Positions 1 to 5,431 of a stretch of 5,431 nt of DNA are shown here, one piece after another. Source of the stretch: SVTX01 sp045638125 (GTDB taxonomy: Bacteria; Bacillota; Clostridia; Oscillospirales; CAG-272); assembly GCA_045638125.1 (NCBI GenBank), contig JAZUAS010000066.1:1-5431 (forward strand). Reading direction: 5' to 3'. Numbering within the stretch: the stretch's first letter is position 1; each line of letters begins with the position of its first letter. A program made the translations under genes and the position numbers. Below the pieces are notes generated by a model that worked only from the letters and a program-made list of their open reading frames with translations, ran no database searches and was not told the DNA's origin.

Positions 1-1901
1 AAAGAGATAAAAAACAACTGATAAGAATAATCGTTTCGGCGGTATTATTGGCGATCGCTTGGTCGATCGAGCATTTTTCGCTGATGCCGACGGTTTTAAC
101 GGTTGGAGAGTTTGATCTTCAAACGCTTCTCCTTTTCTCAATTCCCTATTTCGTCATAGGATATAACGTGCTTTGGCGCGCTGCAAGAAATATCGTGCGA
201 GGACAGATATTCGATGAGAATTTTCTTATGTCCATAGCCACCATAGGCGCATTTGTTACCGGCGAATACGCCGAGGCGGTTTTCGTAAAGCTTTTTTACA
301 GCGTTGGCGAATTGTTTGAGCATATCGCCGTGGGCAAGAGCCGAAAATCGATCAAATCCTTGCTTTCTATCCGAGTTGACACCGCTTTTGTTGAAAACGA
401 GAATGGCGAGCTTGAGGAAAAGCCCTGCGAGGAGATCTCGGCAGGGGAAATTATCTGCGTTAAGGCGGGCGGCAAGATCCCCCTTGACGGCATTATAGTC
501 GAGGGCAACACCTCGCTCAATACCGTAGCGCTTACGGGAGAATCGCTACCTCGCGACGCACACGAGGGCGAGGGTGTACTTAGCGGTTGTGTTAATTTGA
601 GCGGATTTATCAAAATAAAGGTCACAAAGCCCTATGAAGAGTCCACGGTTTCAAAAATTCTTGCACTCGTGGAAAGCTCCACTGCAAACAAGGCAAAAAG
701 CGAAGAATTTATTACCAAATTTGCCCGTGTTTACACCCCTATCGTGGTGATCTCTGCGGCGCTTTTGGCGGTCATTCCTCCCCTGTTTATAGGAATCGGC
801 GACTTTGCCGTTTGGAAGGAGTGGATCTACCGCGCTATGACGTTCCTCGTAATCAGCTGCCCTTGCGCGCTGGTCATTTCGGTTCCTCTCTCATATTTCG
901 GCGGCATTGGCTCGGCGTCCACTCGCGGAATACTCATCAAAGGCTCGAATTATCTCGATGCTCTTGCAGAGTGCGACACGGTGGTGTTTGATAAGACCGG
1001 AACGCTTACTGAGGGATCGTTCTCGGTCAACTCGGTGAGATGCGCCGAGGGTGTTTCTAAAGACGAGCTTTTGTCTTTAGCCGCATCTGCCGAGAAATAT
1101 TCCACCCATCCTATTGCCAAGTCTGTCGTCAATGCCTACGAGGCTGAATTTGGCTCTCTGGAGCACGAAGTCGGAGAAATCAAAGAGATAGCAGGACGTG
1201 GAGTAGAGGCGGTTTCAGAGCAAAAAATCCTGCTTGTTGGCAATATATCGCTATTGTCCGATAATGGGATTGTCGTGCCCGACTGCGAGAGCGAAAACGA
1301 AATCGGGGTATCGGTTTACGTTGCGCTCGGTGGCAGATATATGGGTCACATAACAGCTTCCGACAAGGAAAAGGAGGGGGCGGCTTCTGCTTTGCTCGCT
1401 CTCCGTTCAGCGGGTGTTAAAAGAACGGTAATGTTGACGGGCGACCGCCAAAACGTAGCCGAAAAGGTTTCCGCAAAGCTGAATATAGACCAATACCGCG
1501 CTGAGCTTTTGCCGGCAGATAAAGTCAACGCACTGGAAGAATTTTTAAGCGATGGCAACAGAGGCAAGGTAGCTTTTGTGGGTGACGGCATCAACGATGC
1601 CCCCGTGCTTGCTCGAGCCGACGTAGGCATCGCCATGGGCGCTCTCGGTAGCGACGCCGCAATTGAAGCCGCAGACATCGTACTTATGAACGATGATCTC
1701 CACAAAATAAGCGACGCAATTCTGCTCTCTCGCAGAACACGCCGCATAGTTGTCGAGAATATTGTGTTTGCGCTTGGAGTAAAAGGTGCAGTGCTTATCC
1801 TAGGCGCGTTTGGTCTTGTAGGACTCAACGCCGCAGTGTTTGCCGACGTTGGTGTCGCCGTGATTGCAATTCTTAATTCAATGAGAAATCTCAAAAAATA
1901 A
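1..1901 (+). CDS. cadA: Zn/Cd/Pb-exporting P1B-type ATPase, 5' end cut by window edge
   Basis: Integral membrane pump that uses ATP to export soft divalent cations (Zn, Cd, Pb). The frame has no stop back to base 3 and reads hydrophobic residues upstream of the TTG at 48, so 48 is not the true start and the N-terminus (usually a metal-binding HMA domain and first helix) lies outside. Counting from that TTG: actuator motif TGES at 163-166; metal-site CPC at 271-273 in its membrane helix; phosphorylated D315 in DKTGTLT; HP pair 354-355 typical of heavy-metal ATPases; TGD at 464-466; GDGINDAP at 512-519; two final helices containing N571, K579 and D600-V-G. The K plus DxG pattern is what is known of the Zn/Cd/Pb subgroup (P1B-2), unlike Cu pumps. 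It is intact to its stop with no frameshift. It converges on the minus-strand cluster. Family very sure; exact metal inferred; the symbol cadA (or zntA) is a family name. Confidence 0.95.
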   Translation, partial: RDKKQLIRIIVSAVLLAIAWSIEHFSLMPTVLTVGEFDLQTLLLFSIPYFVIGYNVLWRAARNIVRGQIFDENFLMSIATIGAFVTGEYAEAVFVKLFYSVGELFEHIAVGKSRKSIKSLLSIRVDTAFVENENGELEEKPCEEISAGEIICVKAGGKIPLDGIIVEGNTSLNTVALTGESLPRDAHEGEGVLSGCVNLSGFIKIKVTKPYEESTVSKILALVESSTANKAKSEEFITKFARVYTPIVVISAALLAVIPPLFIGIGDFAVWKEWIYRAMTFLVISCPCALVISVPLSYFGGIGSASTRGILIKGSNYLDALAECDTVVFDKTGTLTEGSFSVNSVRCAEGVSKDELLSLAASAEKYSTHPIAKSVVNAYEAEFGSLEHEVGEIKEIAGRGVEAVSEQKILLVGNISLLSDNGIVVPDCESENEIGVSVYVALGGRYMGHITASDKEKEGAASALLALRSAGVKRTVMLTGDRQNVAEKVSAKLNIDQYRAELLPADKVNALEEFLSDGNRGKVAFVGDGINDAPVLARADVGIAMGALGSDAAIEAADIVLMNDDLHKISDAILLSRRTRRIVVENIVFALGVKGAVLILGAFGLVGLNAAVFADVGVAVIAILNSMRNLKK

Positions 1902-1936
1902 AATTAAGGGGAACCGATCGGCTCCCCTTAATTTTT
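1901..1936. terminator. Bidirectional intrinsic terminator between convergent genes
   Basis: Perfect stem of 12 bp: 1901-1912 pairs with 1923-1934, with four G-C pairs and an A/T-rich base. An inner CC/GG pair (1914-1915 with 1920-1921) caps a GATC loop across one A-C mismatch. T-rich tracts follow on both strands (1932-1940 on +; the complement of 1891-1904 on -). It overlaps the last base of the ATPase stop codon and sits 2 bases past the stop of the lipoprotein gene, so it can end both transcripts. Confidence 0.88.
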
Positions 1937-1938
1937 AT

Positions 1939-3369
1939 TTATTGACTATCAGTCAAAATCAAGCTTTCATTTCCGTCTGCCACGTCAATTCCCGTGACGG
2001 AAATAGGTGTCAATGCATCGCACTTATAGAAAGCGTCCTTGCCAATTTTACTAACGTTATTCAGCTCAACCGTCTTCAGTGATGAACAAAATGCAAAGGT
2101 GGACGGCTTGATCTCGCTGACGTTGTCGGGCATCTCAACCGACGCAAGAGCCTTGCAACCGAAAAATGCCTGCATGCCTATACTCTCGACACCTGCACCG
2201 AGATCGACCGCTTCAAGGTTGTCACAACCGAAGAAAGCATCATCACCCAGAGCCTTGAGAGAGTCGGGCATGGCGATCTCCAAAAGAGATCTGCACGCGT
2301 AAAAGGCGCGCGTTCCCACTCGCTCTATTCCCTCGCCAAGCCAAAACTCGCCGATATAGGCGCAGGACGCAAAGGCTCTATCGGGAATCTCTTGGCATCC
2401 TTCAAGGCTGACTCTGTAAAGTGAGTGCGGCACAAACTCATCGTTATGGTCAGATATATCCGCGCCGAAAATATATCCGAGATGCTTATTTTCGCTCTTG
2501 CTTCCGCCAACGAAAGGAATCGTCAAGGAGTAAAGCGAATTGCATTCATAAAGCGCACCAAGTCCGATCTTTTCAGCGCCTATAAGCGACAGAGAATAGA
2601 TCGAATCACAATAACCGAAAGCATATTCTCCGATGCTCTTAATACCGTTTCCTAAATCAAGATATACCAGATCGCGGCACTCGTACAGGGCAAAATCGCC
2701 TATTTCGTCAGCGCCACCCTTAAGAATGACCGCCGACAACGACTTGCATCCGGCAAAAGCGTTTTCATCAATTTTCGTCACTTTTTCGCCGAGGATTACC
2801 ATATCAAGACTCGTAGGCACTTTGATTGCATGGTTGGAGTAATTGTCACTGCCGAAAATATGACCGAAATGTGTCACCTGCTTTCCATCTCCCACGAAAG
2901 GAAGCCTCAGAGTTGTGATTGCTTGAGCGCCCTCAAAAGCGCCTTTTTCAATAAACGTCACGCTATCGGGAACGTACACCGCGCGGACTGCCGCGCTTGA
3001 AAACACTTTAGCTCCGATTGCGGTGACGGCTTTTCCGTCAATGCTTTCGGGAATAACCACAACGTTATCGATCCCCGTATATGCGTCTATTCTCACACCA
3101 CCGTCAAAATCCGAAACCGTAAAATCAGATTCCTCGGCAGGCTGATTCTGCACAAATGCAAGACCTGCGTTTTCTCTATATTCTTCGTATCTTTCGGCAA
3201 GCTCCTCGGTATTTTTCCCGATACCGGTGGAGGGTTCAAACGCATCCTTGCCATCCCAGTCTCCGCTCTGTGTCTCCGAAGGTCTTTCAACACAACCTCC
3301 AAGCACCGCGAAGATCATGAGTGCCGCCAAGGTCACAGATAAAATCGATTTGATCATAGCCTTATTCAT
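1939..3369 (-). CDS. BspA-type leucine-rich-repeat (LRR_5) lipoprotein
   Basis: Predicted surface lipoprotein of 476 aa; role unknown, probably adhesion or binding of a protein or glycan. Residues 1-26 form a lipoprotein signal: basic start (K3, K7), hydrophobic core 9-23, and a lipobox L-G-G-C with C26 as the lipidated residue (G at -2 is slightly atypical). A polar linker (27-80) follows, then a beta lead-in with the VIPESIDGK motif at 105-113, and about 12 repeats to residue 460 of the form AF-x-x-C-x-x-L-x-x-V-x-L-P-x-x-V-x-x-I-G. Two repeats are expanded by PFVG...IFG modules (157-193, 285-322). No C-terminal anchor is visible, consistent with lipid anchoring. The ATG at 3367-3369 is chosen over an in-frame start at 3456 because GGAGG lies 9 nt upstream and the signal peptide then begins correctly. 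It overlaps the stop of the membrane-protein gene by 8 nt, suggesting translational coupling. LRR_5 proteins are common in gut Firmicutes and Bacteroidetes. Confidence 0.9.
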   Translation of the reverse strand: MNKAMIKSILSVTLAALMIFAVLGGCVERPSETQSGDWDGKDAFEPSTGIGKNTEELAERYEEYRENAGLAFVQNQPAEESDFTVSDFDGGVRIDAYTGIDNVVVIPESIDGKAVTAIGAKVFSSAAVRAVYVPDSVTFIEKGAFEGAQAITTLRLPFVGDGKQVTHFGHIFGSDNYSNHAIKVPTSLDMVILGEKVTKIDENAFAGCKSLSAVILKGGADEIGDFALYECRDLVYLDLGNGIKSIGEYAFGYCDSIYSLSLIGAEKIGLGALYECNSLYSLTIPFVGGSKSENKHLGYIFGADISDHNDEFVPHSLYRVSLEGCQEIPDRAFASCAYIGEFWLGEGIERVGTRAFYACRSLLEIAMPDSLKALGDDAFFGCDNLEAVDLGAGVESIGMQAFFGCKALASVEMPDNVSEIKPSTFAFCSSLKTVELNNVSKIGKDAFYKCDALTPISVTGIDVADGNESLILTDSQ

Positions 3370-3916
3370 TATCTTCTTCCTCCGCTTCTGTTTCGGAGTC
3401 GTCATCGCCACTTTCTTCGGAGGGCGCCGCGCAAAGCTCTGCTTTCTCCGTGCCAATTCTGATAACGTGATAGGATATTACTATCAAAAAGGGCAATATT
3501 TGGGCAAAGAACCAGGAGTTTGTTCTATCCCAAAGAGTCTTTATCGCTTCACCCGTTTCGGGATCGATCGTCTCGGGACTTGCGGCAATTACGCCGACAA
3601 GCAATATTCCATAAGTGAATATCGCCGCCGCAGAAAAGATCACGAGCTTTTCCACCTGGGTATATATCGGAACGTATCTGCTCTTATCAAGGAAAAACAA
3701 TTCCGATATAATTATCAATACCAATACGGGAATTGCCGCAAAAACGTGCTCTGCCAACCATACAAGGTTGGGAGATTTGCCGTCTGCCGAGAGCTCGGAG
3801 ATTATATCCGCGCCCTTCCCCTCGTAAAAGCTGAAAAGCATTCCGAGAACAAGGAAAAGCACCGCGGTACACACTACCATTCGAATCCAATCTATTTTTT
3901 TATTAATTCCTGTCAT
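3362..3916 (-). CDS. Four-helix membrane protein with acidic C-terminal tail, unknown function
   Basis: 184 aa; I do not recognise the family. Hydrophobic segments lie near residues 11-31, 53-76, 91-112 and 135-155, giving four likely membrane helices with both ends on the same side. Lys/Arg at K6, K7 and R12, and again after helix 4, suggest both ends are cytoplasmic. Loops after helix 1 and helix 3 (ETIDPETGE near 115-123) would then face outward. The tail (167-184) is almost all Glu/Asp. No catalytic motif is seen. The ATG at 3914-3916 has AAAGGAAG upstream at good spacing. It lies 19 nt after the four-cysteine gene and overlaps the lipoprotein start by 8 nt; the GAG-GAA-GAA codons of its acidic tail double as the lipoprotein's ribosome binding site. 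It may be a membrane partner of that lipoprotein, but this rests only on position. Confidence 0.8.
   Translation of the reverse strand: MTGINKKIDWIRMVVCTAVLFLVLGMLFSFYEGKGADIISELSADGKSPNLVWLAEHVFAAIPVLVLIIISELFFLDKSRYVPIYTQVEKLVIFSAAAIFTYGILLVGVIAASPETIDPETGEAIKTLWDRTNSWFFAQILPFLIVISYHVIRIGTEKAELCAAPSEESGDDDSETEAEEEDNE
3367..3385 (-). promoter_or_regulatory. Ribosome binding site of the lipoprotein gene, inside the upstream coding region
   Basis: On the minus strand GCGGAGGAAGAAGATA precedes the ATG. The GGAGG is 9 nt from the start and is formed by codons of the preceding gene's acidic tail; the overlap ATGAATAA contains both the new start and the old stop. This decides the start at 3369 and implies that ribosomes ending the membrane protein can restart on the lipoprotein. 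Confidence 0.75.
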
Positions 3917-3935
3917 TTTTGTTCTTCCTTTAGAA

Positions 3936-4133
3936 TTAATTCTGTTTTCTGACGCTCTTATATTCGTCGTAATAACGGTAATAGGGGCATCTGCCGGTGT
4001 TTCGACCGAGAAAATCGATCATCTCGTCCTCGTCAAGAGAGATCATGCAGACGTATTCCTCCCACTCCTCGTCGTAGTCGTAAAATTCACAGCTCTCACA
4101 GCTTCCCACGGGGGATTTTTTATCTTCTGCCAT
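3936..4133 (-). CDS. Small four-cysteine acidic protein (DUF6472-like)
   Basis: 65-aa soluble protein of unknown function. It has a CxxC pair (C12, C15), then C29 and C49-P, spaced as a possible single Zn site; the rest is rich in Asp, Glu and Tyr (DYDEEWEEY near 19-27, DEDEM near 34-38, YYRYYDEYK near 51-59). The pattern CESC...C...LDEDEM...CPYYR..DEYK matches what I recall as a conserved short family in Clostridia (DUF6472); that name is from memory and unchecked. The ATG at 4131-4133 has GAGGTG 4 nt upstream. It begins 12 nt after the cdd stop and ends 19 nt before the membrane-protein gene, so it is surely in the same transcript. The dense motif conservation argues that it is a real gene despite its size. 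Confidence 0.82.
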   Translation of the reverse strand: MAEDKKSPVGSCESCEFYDYDEEWEEYVCMISLDEDEMIDFLGRNTGRCPYYRYYDEYKSVRKQN

Positions 4134-4145
4134 TTTGCACCTCGC

Positions 4146-4559
4146 TTAAAGTCTGAAAGCTCCGGGCAAAAGCTCTCCCAAGGTCGTCTCTATAACAGCT
4201 TGTCCGTCGTATAAAAGGATTGGAAGGTCATCTCCGCAAAACTCCGCCATAAACTGACGGCAAATGCCGCAGGGGGCGCAGCTTTCACTGATCTTCTCTC
4301 CTCTTTTGCCACCTACGATGGCAATAGCATCAAAATCACGCTTGCCTCGACTGACAGCCGCGCAAAAAGCCGACCGCTCCGCACATATTGTGCCGCCCAA
4401 GGAACTGTTTTCCACGTTTGTACCTACAATTATCTCGCCGTCGGAGCAAAGCAACGCCGCACCAACGCAAAATCCCGAAAAGGGCGAATAGGAATTCTCT
4501 CTCGCCTCAAGCGCCTTTTCTACAAGTTGATTTTTGATTGACATATCAAGCTTTTTCAT
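4146..4559 (-). CDS. cdd: Cytidine deaminase
   Basis: Cytosolic Zn enzyme that hydrolyses cytidine and deoxycytidine to uridine and deoxyuridine, a pyrimidine-salvage step. 137 aa, the usual length of the short homotetrameric class. Key features: YSPFSGFCVGAAL at 24-36; substrate-binding NVEN at 48-51; Zn ligand C59 and catalytic E61 in the TICAERSA stretch (57-64); PCGICRQ at 96-102 supplying Zn ligands C97 and C100; and the family-typical C-terminal LLPGAF at 130-135. All catalytic residues are present. The start is the ATG at 4557-4559, with GGAG 5 nt upstream; an in-frame TTG at 4577 would add 6 residues but lies inside the upstream hairpin's flank and lacks a site. It follows the HD gene by 62 nt and precedes the four-cysteine gene by 12 nt. 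In many Firmicutes cdd sits near era or deoC; neither is seen here. Confidence 0.96.
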   Translation of the reverse strand: MKKLDMSIKNQLVEKALEARENSYSPFSGFCVGAALLCSDGEIIVGTNVENSSLGGTICAERSAFCAAVSRGKRDFDAIAIVGGKRGEKISESCAPCGICRQFMAEFCGDDLPILLYDGQAVIETTLGELLPGAFRL

Positions 4560-4574
4560 AAATTCTCCAAAATC

Positions 4575-4617
4575 CAACGCCCGACACCGAATGATGATAG
4601 ATGTCGGGCATTTGTTG
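4575..4617 (-). promoter_or_regulatory. Hairpin between the HD gene and cdd
   Basis: Perfect 8-bp GC-rich stem: GCCCGACA (4579-4586) with TGTCGGGC (4602-4609), loop of 15 nt. A further CAAC/GTTG clamp (4575-4578 with 4614-4617) forms across a 4-nt bulge. It starts just past the HD stop codon and ends about 6-10 nt before the cdd Shine-Dalgarno. The minus-strand sequence after it (GTTGGATTTTGG) lacks a solid U tract, so it is at best a weak terminator; it could instead be an RNA-stabilising or partial attenuating element. Structure is seen; role is inferred. Confidence 0.55.
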
Positions 4618-4621
4618 TCAA

Positions 4622-5209
4622 TTATTTGTTTGAGCCCTCAACAAAGTACGCCGCCTCGGTGTCTGCACAGTTGAGGAAAAATGCCAAGGGGAACATCTCC
4701 ATAGCCTTGCCCACATTACCCGGATCGTCGGTAGCCGAAAATCCCATGTGATAACGAATGGCAAACGCCTCGTCGCGTGTAAGTCTCATATATCCCGACA
4801 CGATATACACGCTTTTTTCACCGTGACCGTAAGGAAGATTATCCTCGATAGTGTAATAAGGTACGCTCTCCCATCTTCCCTCGGGATTTTTCTGATTTCT
4901 GAAGCTGGTCTTATAAAAATTGACCTTGCAGAGATCGTGGAGCAGGGCCGCAATAGCTATACTCTCCTCGCTGTATTCAATACCATACTGCTCTTTGACT
5001 CGCGAGCGGCTGAGAATATCGCAAAGGCAATCATAGACGTTCAAGGAATGCTCAAGCAAGCCGCCCTCGTAATTTCCGTGAAAACGGGTGGAGGCGGGAG
5101 CGGTGAAAAAGTCGCTCTGCTCCGAGCACAAAAACTGAAGCAGCTTTTCCGAGCCCTCTCTCTTGATCTTCTCCTTGTATATCTCGATAAATCTTTCTCT
5201 GTTAGTCAT
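4622..5209 (-). CDS. HD-domain phosphohydrolase
   Basis: 195-aa cytosolic protein with a metal-binding HD fold that probably hydrolyses a phosphate ester of a nucleotide or RNA; substrate unknown. Likely metal ligands, in order: H54 in GGLLEHS (49-55), H91-D92 in LLHDLCK (89-95), H129 in YGHGEKS (127-133), H154 in RYHMG (152-156) and D183 in NCADTEA (180-186). The GGLLEHS / LLHD / GHGEKS pattern resembles the HD half of YhaM-type 3'-5' exoribonucleases, but the N-terminal OB domain of YhaM is absent and the protein is far shorter, so I do not use that name. The ATG at 5207-5209 has AGAGG 6 nt upstream; a longer in-frame reading from a TTG at 5284 runs through the promoter and is rejected. It is the first gene of the minus-strand cluster, with cdd next, fitting nucleotide metabolism. 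Superfamily sure, substrate not. Confidence 0.88.
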   Translation of the reverse strand: MTNRERFIEIYKEKIKREGSEKLLQFLCSEQSDFFTAPASTRFHGNYEGGLLEHSLNVYDCLCDILSRSRVKEQYGIEYSEESIAIAALLHDLCKVNFYKTSFRNQKNPEGRWESVPYYTIEDNLPYGHGEKSVYIVSGYMRLTRDEAFAIRYHMGFSATDDPGNVGKAMEMFPLAFFLNCADTEAAYFVEGSNK

Positions 5210-5249
5210 TTTATACCTCTTTCGGGGAACTTTATGATATATATAATAT

Positions 5250-5278
5250 ATTTTAACAAAACTATAAAGCTTTGTCAA
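5250..5278 (-). promoter_or_regulatory. Sigma-A type promoter for the HD-cdd cluster
   Basis: On the minus strand TTGACA (complement of 5273-5278) is a perfect -35 box; after exactly 17 nt comes TAAAAT (complement of 5250-5255), one base from the -10 consensus. Transcription would begin near 5243, leaving a leader of about 34 nt to the HD start, too short for a riboswitch. The A/T-rich stretch 5234-5256 just downstream would melt easily. It is the only strong promoter I find for the minus-strand cluster. Confidence 0.82.
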
Positions 5279-5314
5279 GGGCAAAGAAGTAAAAGAATAG
5301 CGTAGCGTTTTAAA

Positions 5315-5367
5315 TTTTGATTATGATACTAACTTTTCTTCCCGCGGCGGAAGAAAAGTAATCAAAA
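5315..5367. repeat. Nested imperfect palindrome, intergenic
   Basis: Inner perfect 11-bp stem: ACTTTTCTTCC (5332-5342) with GGAAGAAAAGT (5349-5359) around the 6-base loop CGCGGC. An outer arm TTTTGATTA (5315-5323) is complementary to TAATCAAAA (5359-5367), with 8 extra bases (5324-5331) bulged on the left. No T tract follows on either strand, so a terminator is unlikely. It has the look of an interspersed palindromic repeat, though only a genome search would show copies. Confidence 0.7.
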
Positions 5368-5390
5368 GAACGATTTTACTAACTTTTCTT
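5327..5390 (+). repeat. 14-bp direct repeat, two copies with 50-bp period
   Basis: TACTAACTTTTCTT occurs exactly at 5327-5340 and 5377-5390. The first copy contains the left arm of the palindrome; the second is followed by TCAAAG rather than CCCGCGG, so it lacks a matching right arm nearby. The arrangement suggests a tandem or truncated second repeat unit. Confidence 0.75.
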
Positions 5391-5419
5391 TCAAAGTCGG
5401 ATCGTAGCCATGTCGTTCT
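5367..5419. repeat. Short inverted repeat at the right end
   Basis: AGAACGA (5367-5373) is matched by its complement TCGTTCT (5413-5419), enclosing the second copy of the 14-bp repeat. Seven bases is short and could be chance; it is noted because it abuts the palindrome and may mark the edge of one element. From 5279 to the window end no coding frame with a start, ribosome site or recognisable product was found on either strand. Confidence 0.35.
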
Positions 5420-5431
5420 GTGAGCCAAGGA

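Noticed and set aside
1346..1894. 182-residue open frame on the minus strand inside the ATPase gene
   Set aside because: Low-complexity Ser/Ala/Thr-rich product with no motif; it lies entirely opposite the ATPase coding region with all its conserved motifs.
3370..3456. 29-residue N-terminal extension of the lipoprotein
   Set aside because: It would place a highly basic stretch before the signal peptide and overlaps the upstream gene deeply; the ATG at 3369 has a strong ribosome site.
3227..3952. 241-residue open frame on the plus strand
   Set aside because: It is antisense to the membrane protein and lipoprotein starts, has no recognisable domain, and would disregard their ribosome sites and signal peptide.
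5210..5249. Riboswitch or leader RNA before the HD gene
   Set aside because: The predicted leader is only about 34 nt and A/T-rich, with no stable structure seen.
5210..5284. 25-residue N-terminal extension of the HD protein from a TTG
   Set aside because: It would start within the -35 to -10 region of the promoter, so it could not be in the transcript; the ATG at 5209 has AGAGG at 6 nt.
4748..5305. 185-residue open frame on the plus strand
   Set aside because: Antisense to the HD gene, whose metal-ligand motifs are all present, and it crosses that gene's promoter.
5332..5359. Palindrome as an intrinsic terminator
   Set aside because: Neither strand has a run of T after the stem, and no gene within the window ends next to it.
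1..5431. CRISPR array, tRNA, rRNA, transposase or defence genes
   Set aside because: No regularly spaced repeat-spacer pattern, cloverleaf sequence, rRNA motif, transposase or nuclease motif was found on either strand.

Overview
The window looks like chromosomal DNA of a Clostridia-type Firmicute, plausibly an uncultured gut anaerobe. The grounds are strong AGGAGG-like ribosome binding sites, a moderate base composition, a BspA-type leucine-rich-repeat lipoprotein, a small Cys protein of a type I associate with Clostridia, and a consensus sigma-A promoter. This assignment is inference; there is no rRNA or marker gene in the window.

Layout. On the + strand, a Zn/Cd/Pb-exporting P1B-type ATPase enters from the left edge with its N-terminus missing and ends at 1901. 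It converges on a minus-strand gene cluster, and the two are separated by a single symmetric hairpin (1901-1936) with T-rich flanks on both sides, a good shared bidirectional terminator. On the minus strand, reading from right to left, lie an HD-domain phosphohydrolase (4622-5209), cytidine deaminase cdd (4146-4559), a 65-aa four-cysteine protein (3936-4133), a four-helix membrane protein with an acidic tail (3362-3916) and a leucine-rich-repeat lipoprotein (1939-3369). The gaps are 62, 12 and 19 nt, followed by an 8-nt overlap, so they are probably one transcription unit. A TTGACA-N17-TAAAAT promoter (5250-5278) fires into the HD gene. A hairpin between the HD gene and cdd may modulate read-through.

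The right end (5210-5431) has no gene. It holds the promoter and a compact repeat block: a perfect 11-bp stem palindrome nested in a longer imperfect inverted repeat, with a 14-bp direct repeat at a 50-bp period.

Functionally, cdd is nucleoside salvage and the HD protein probably acts on nucleotides or RNA. The three downstream genes are an unknown soluble protein and two envelope proteins, whose link to the enzymes is only positional. I see no defence system, mobile element, CRISPR array or RNA gene. Most of the window is ordinary housekeeping and accessory chromosome. The points most worth a second look are the repeat block, the hairpin before cdd, and the coupled membrane protein-lipoprotein pair.
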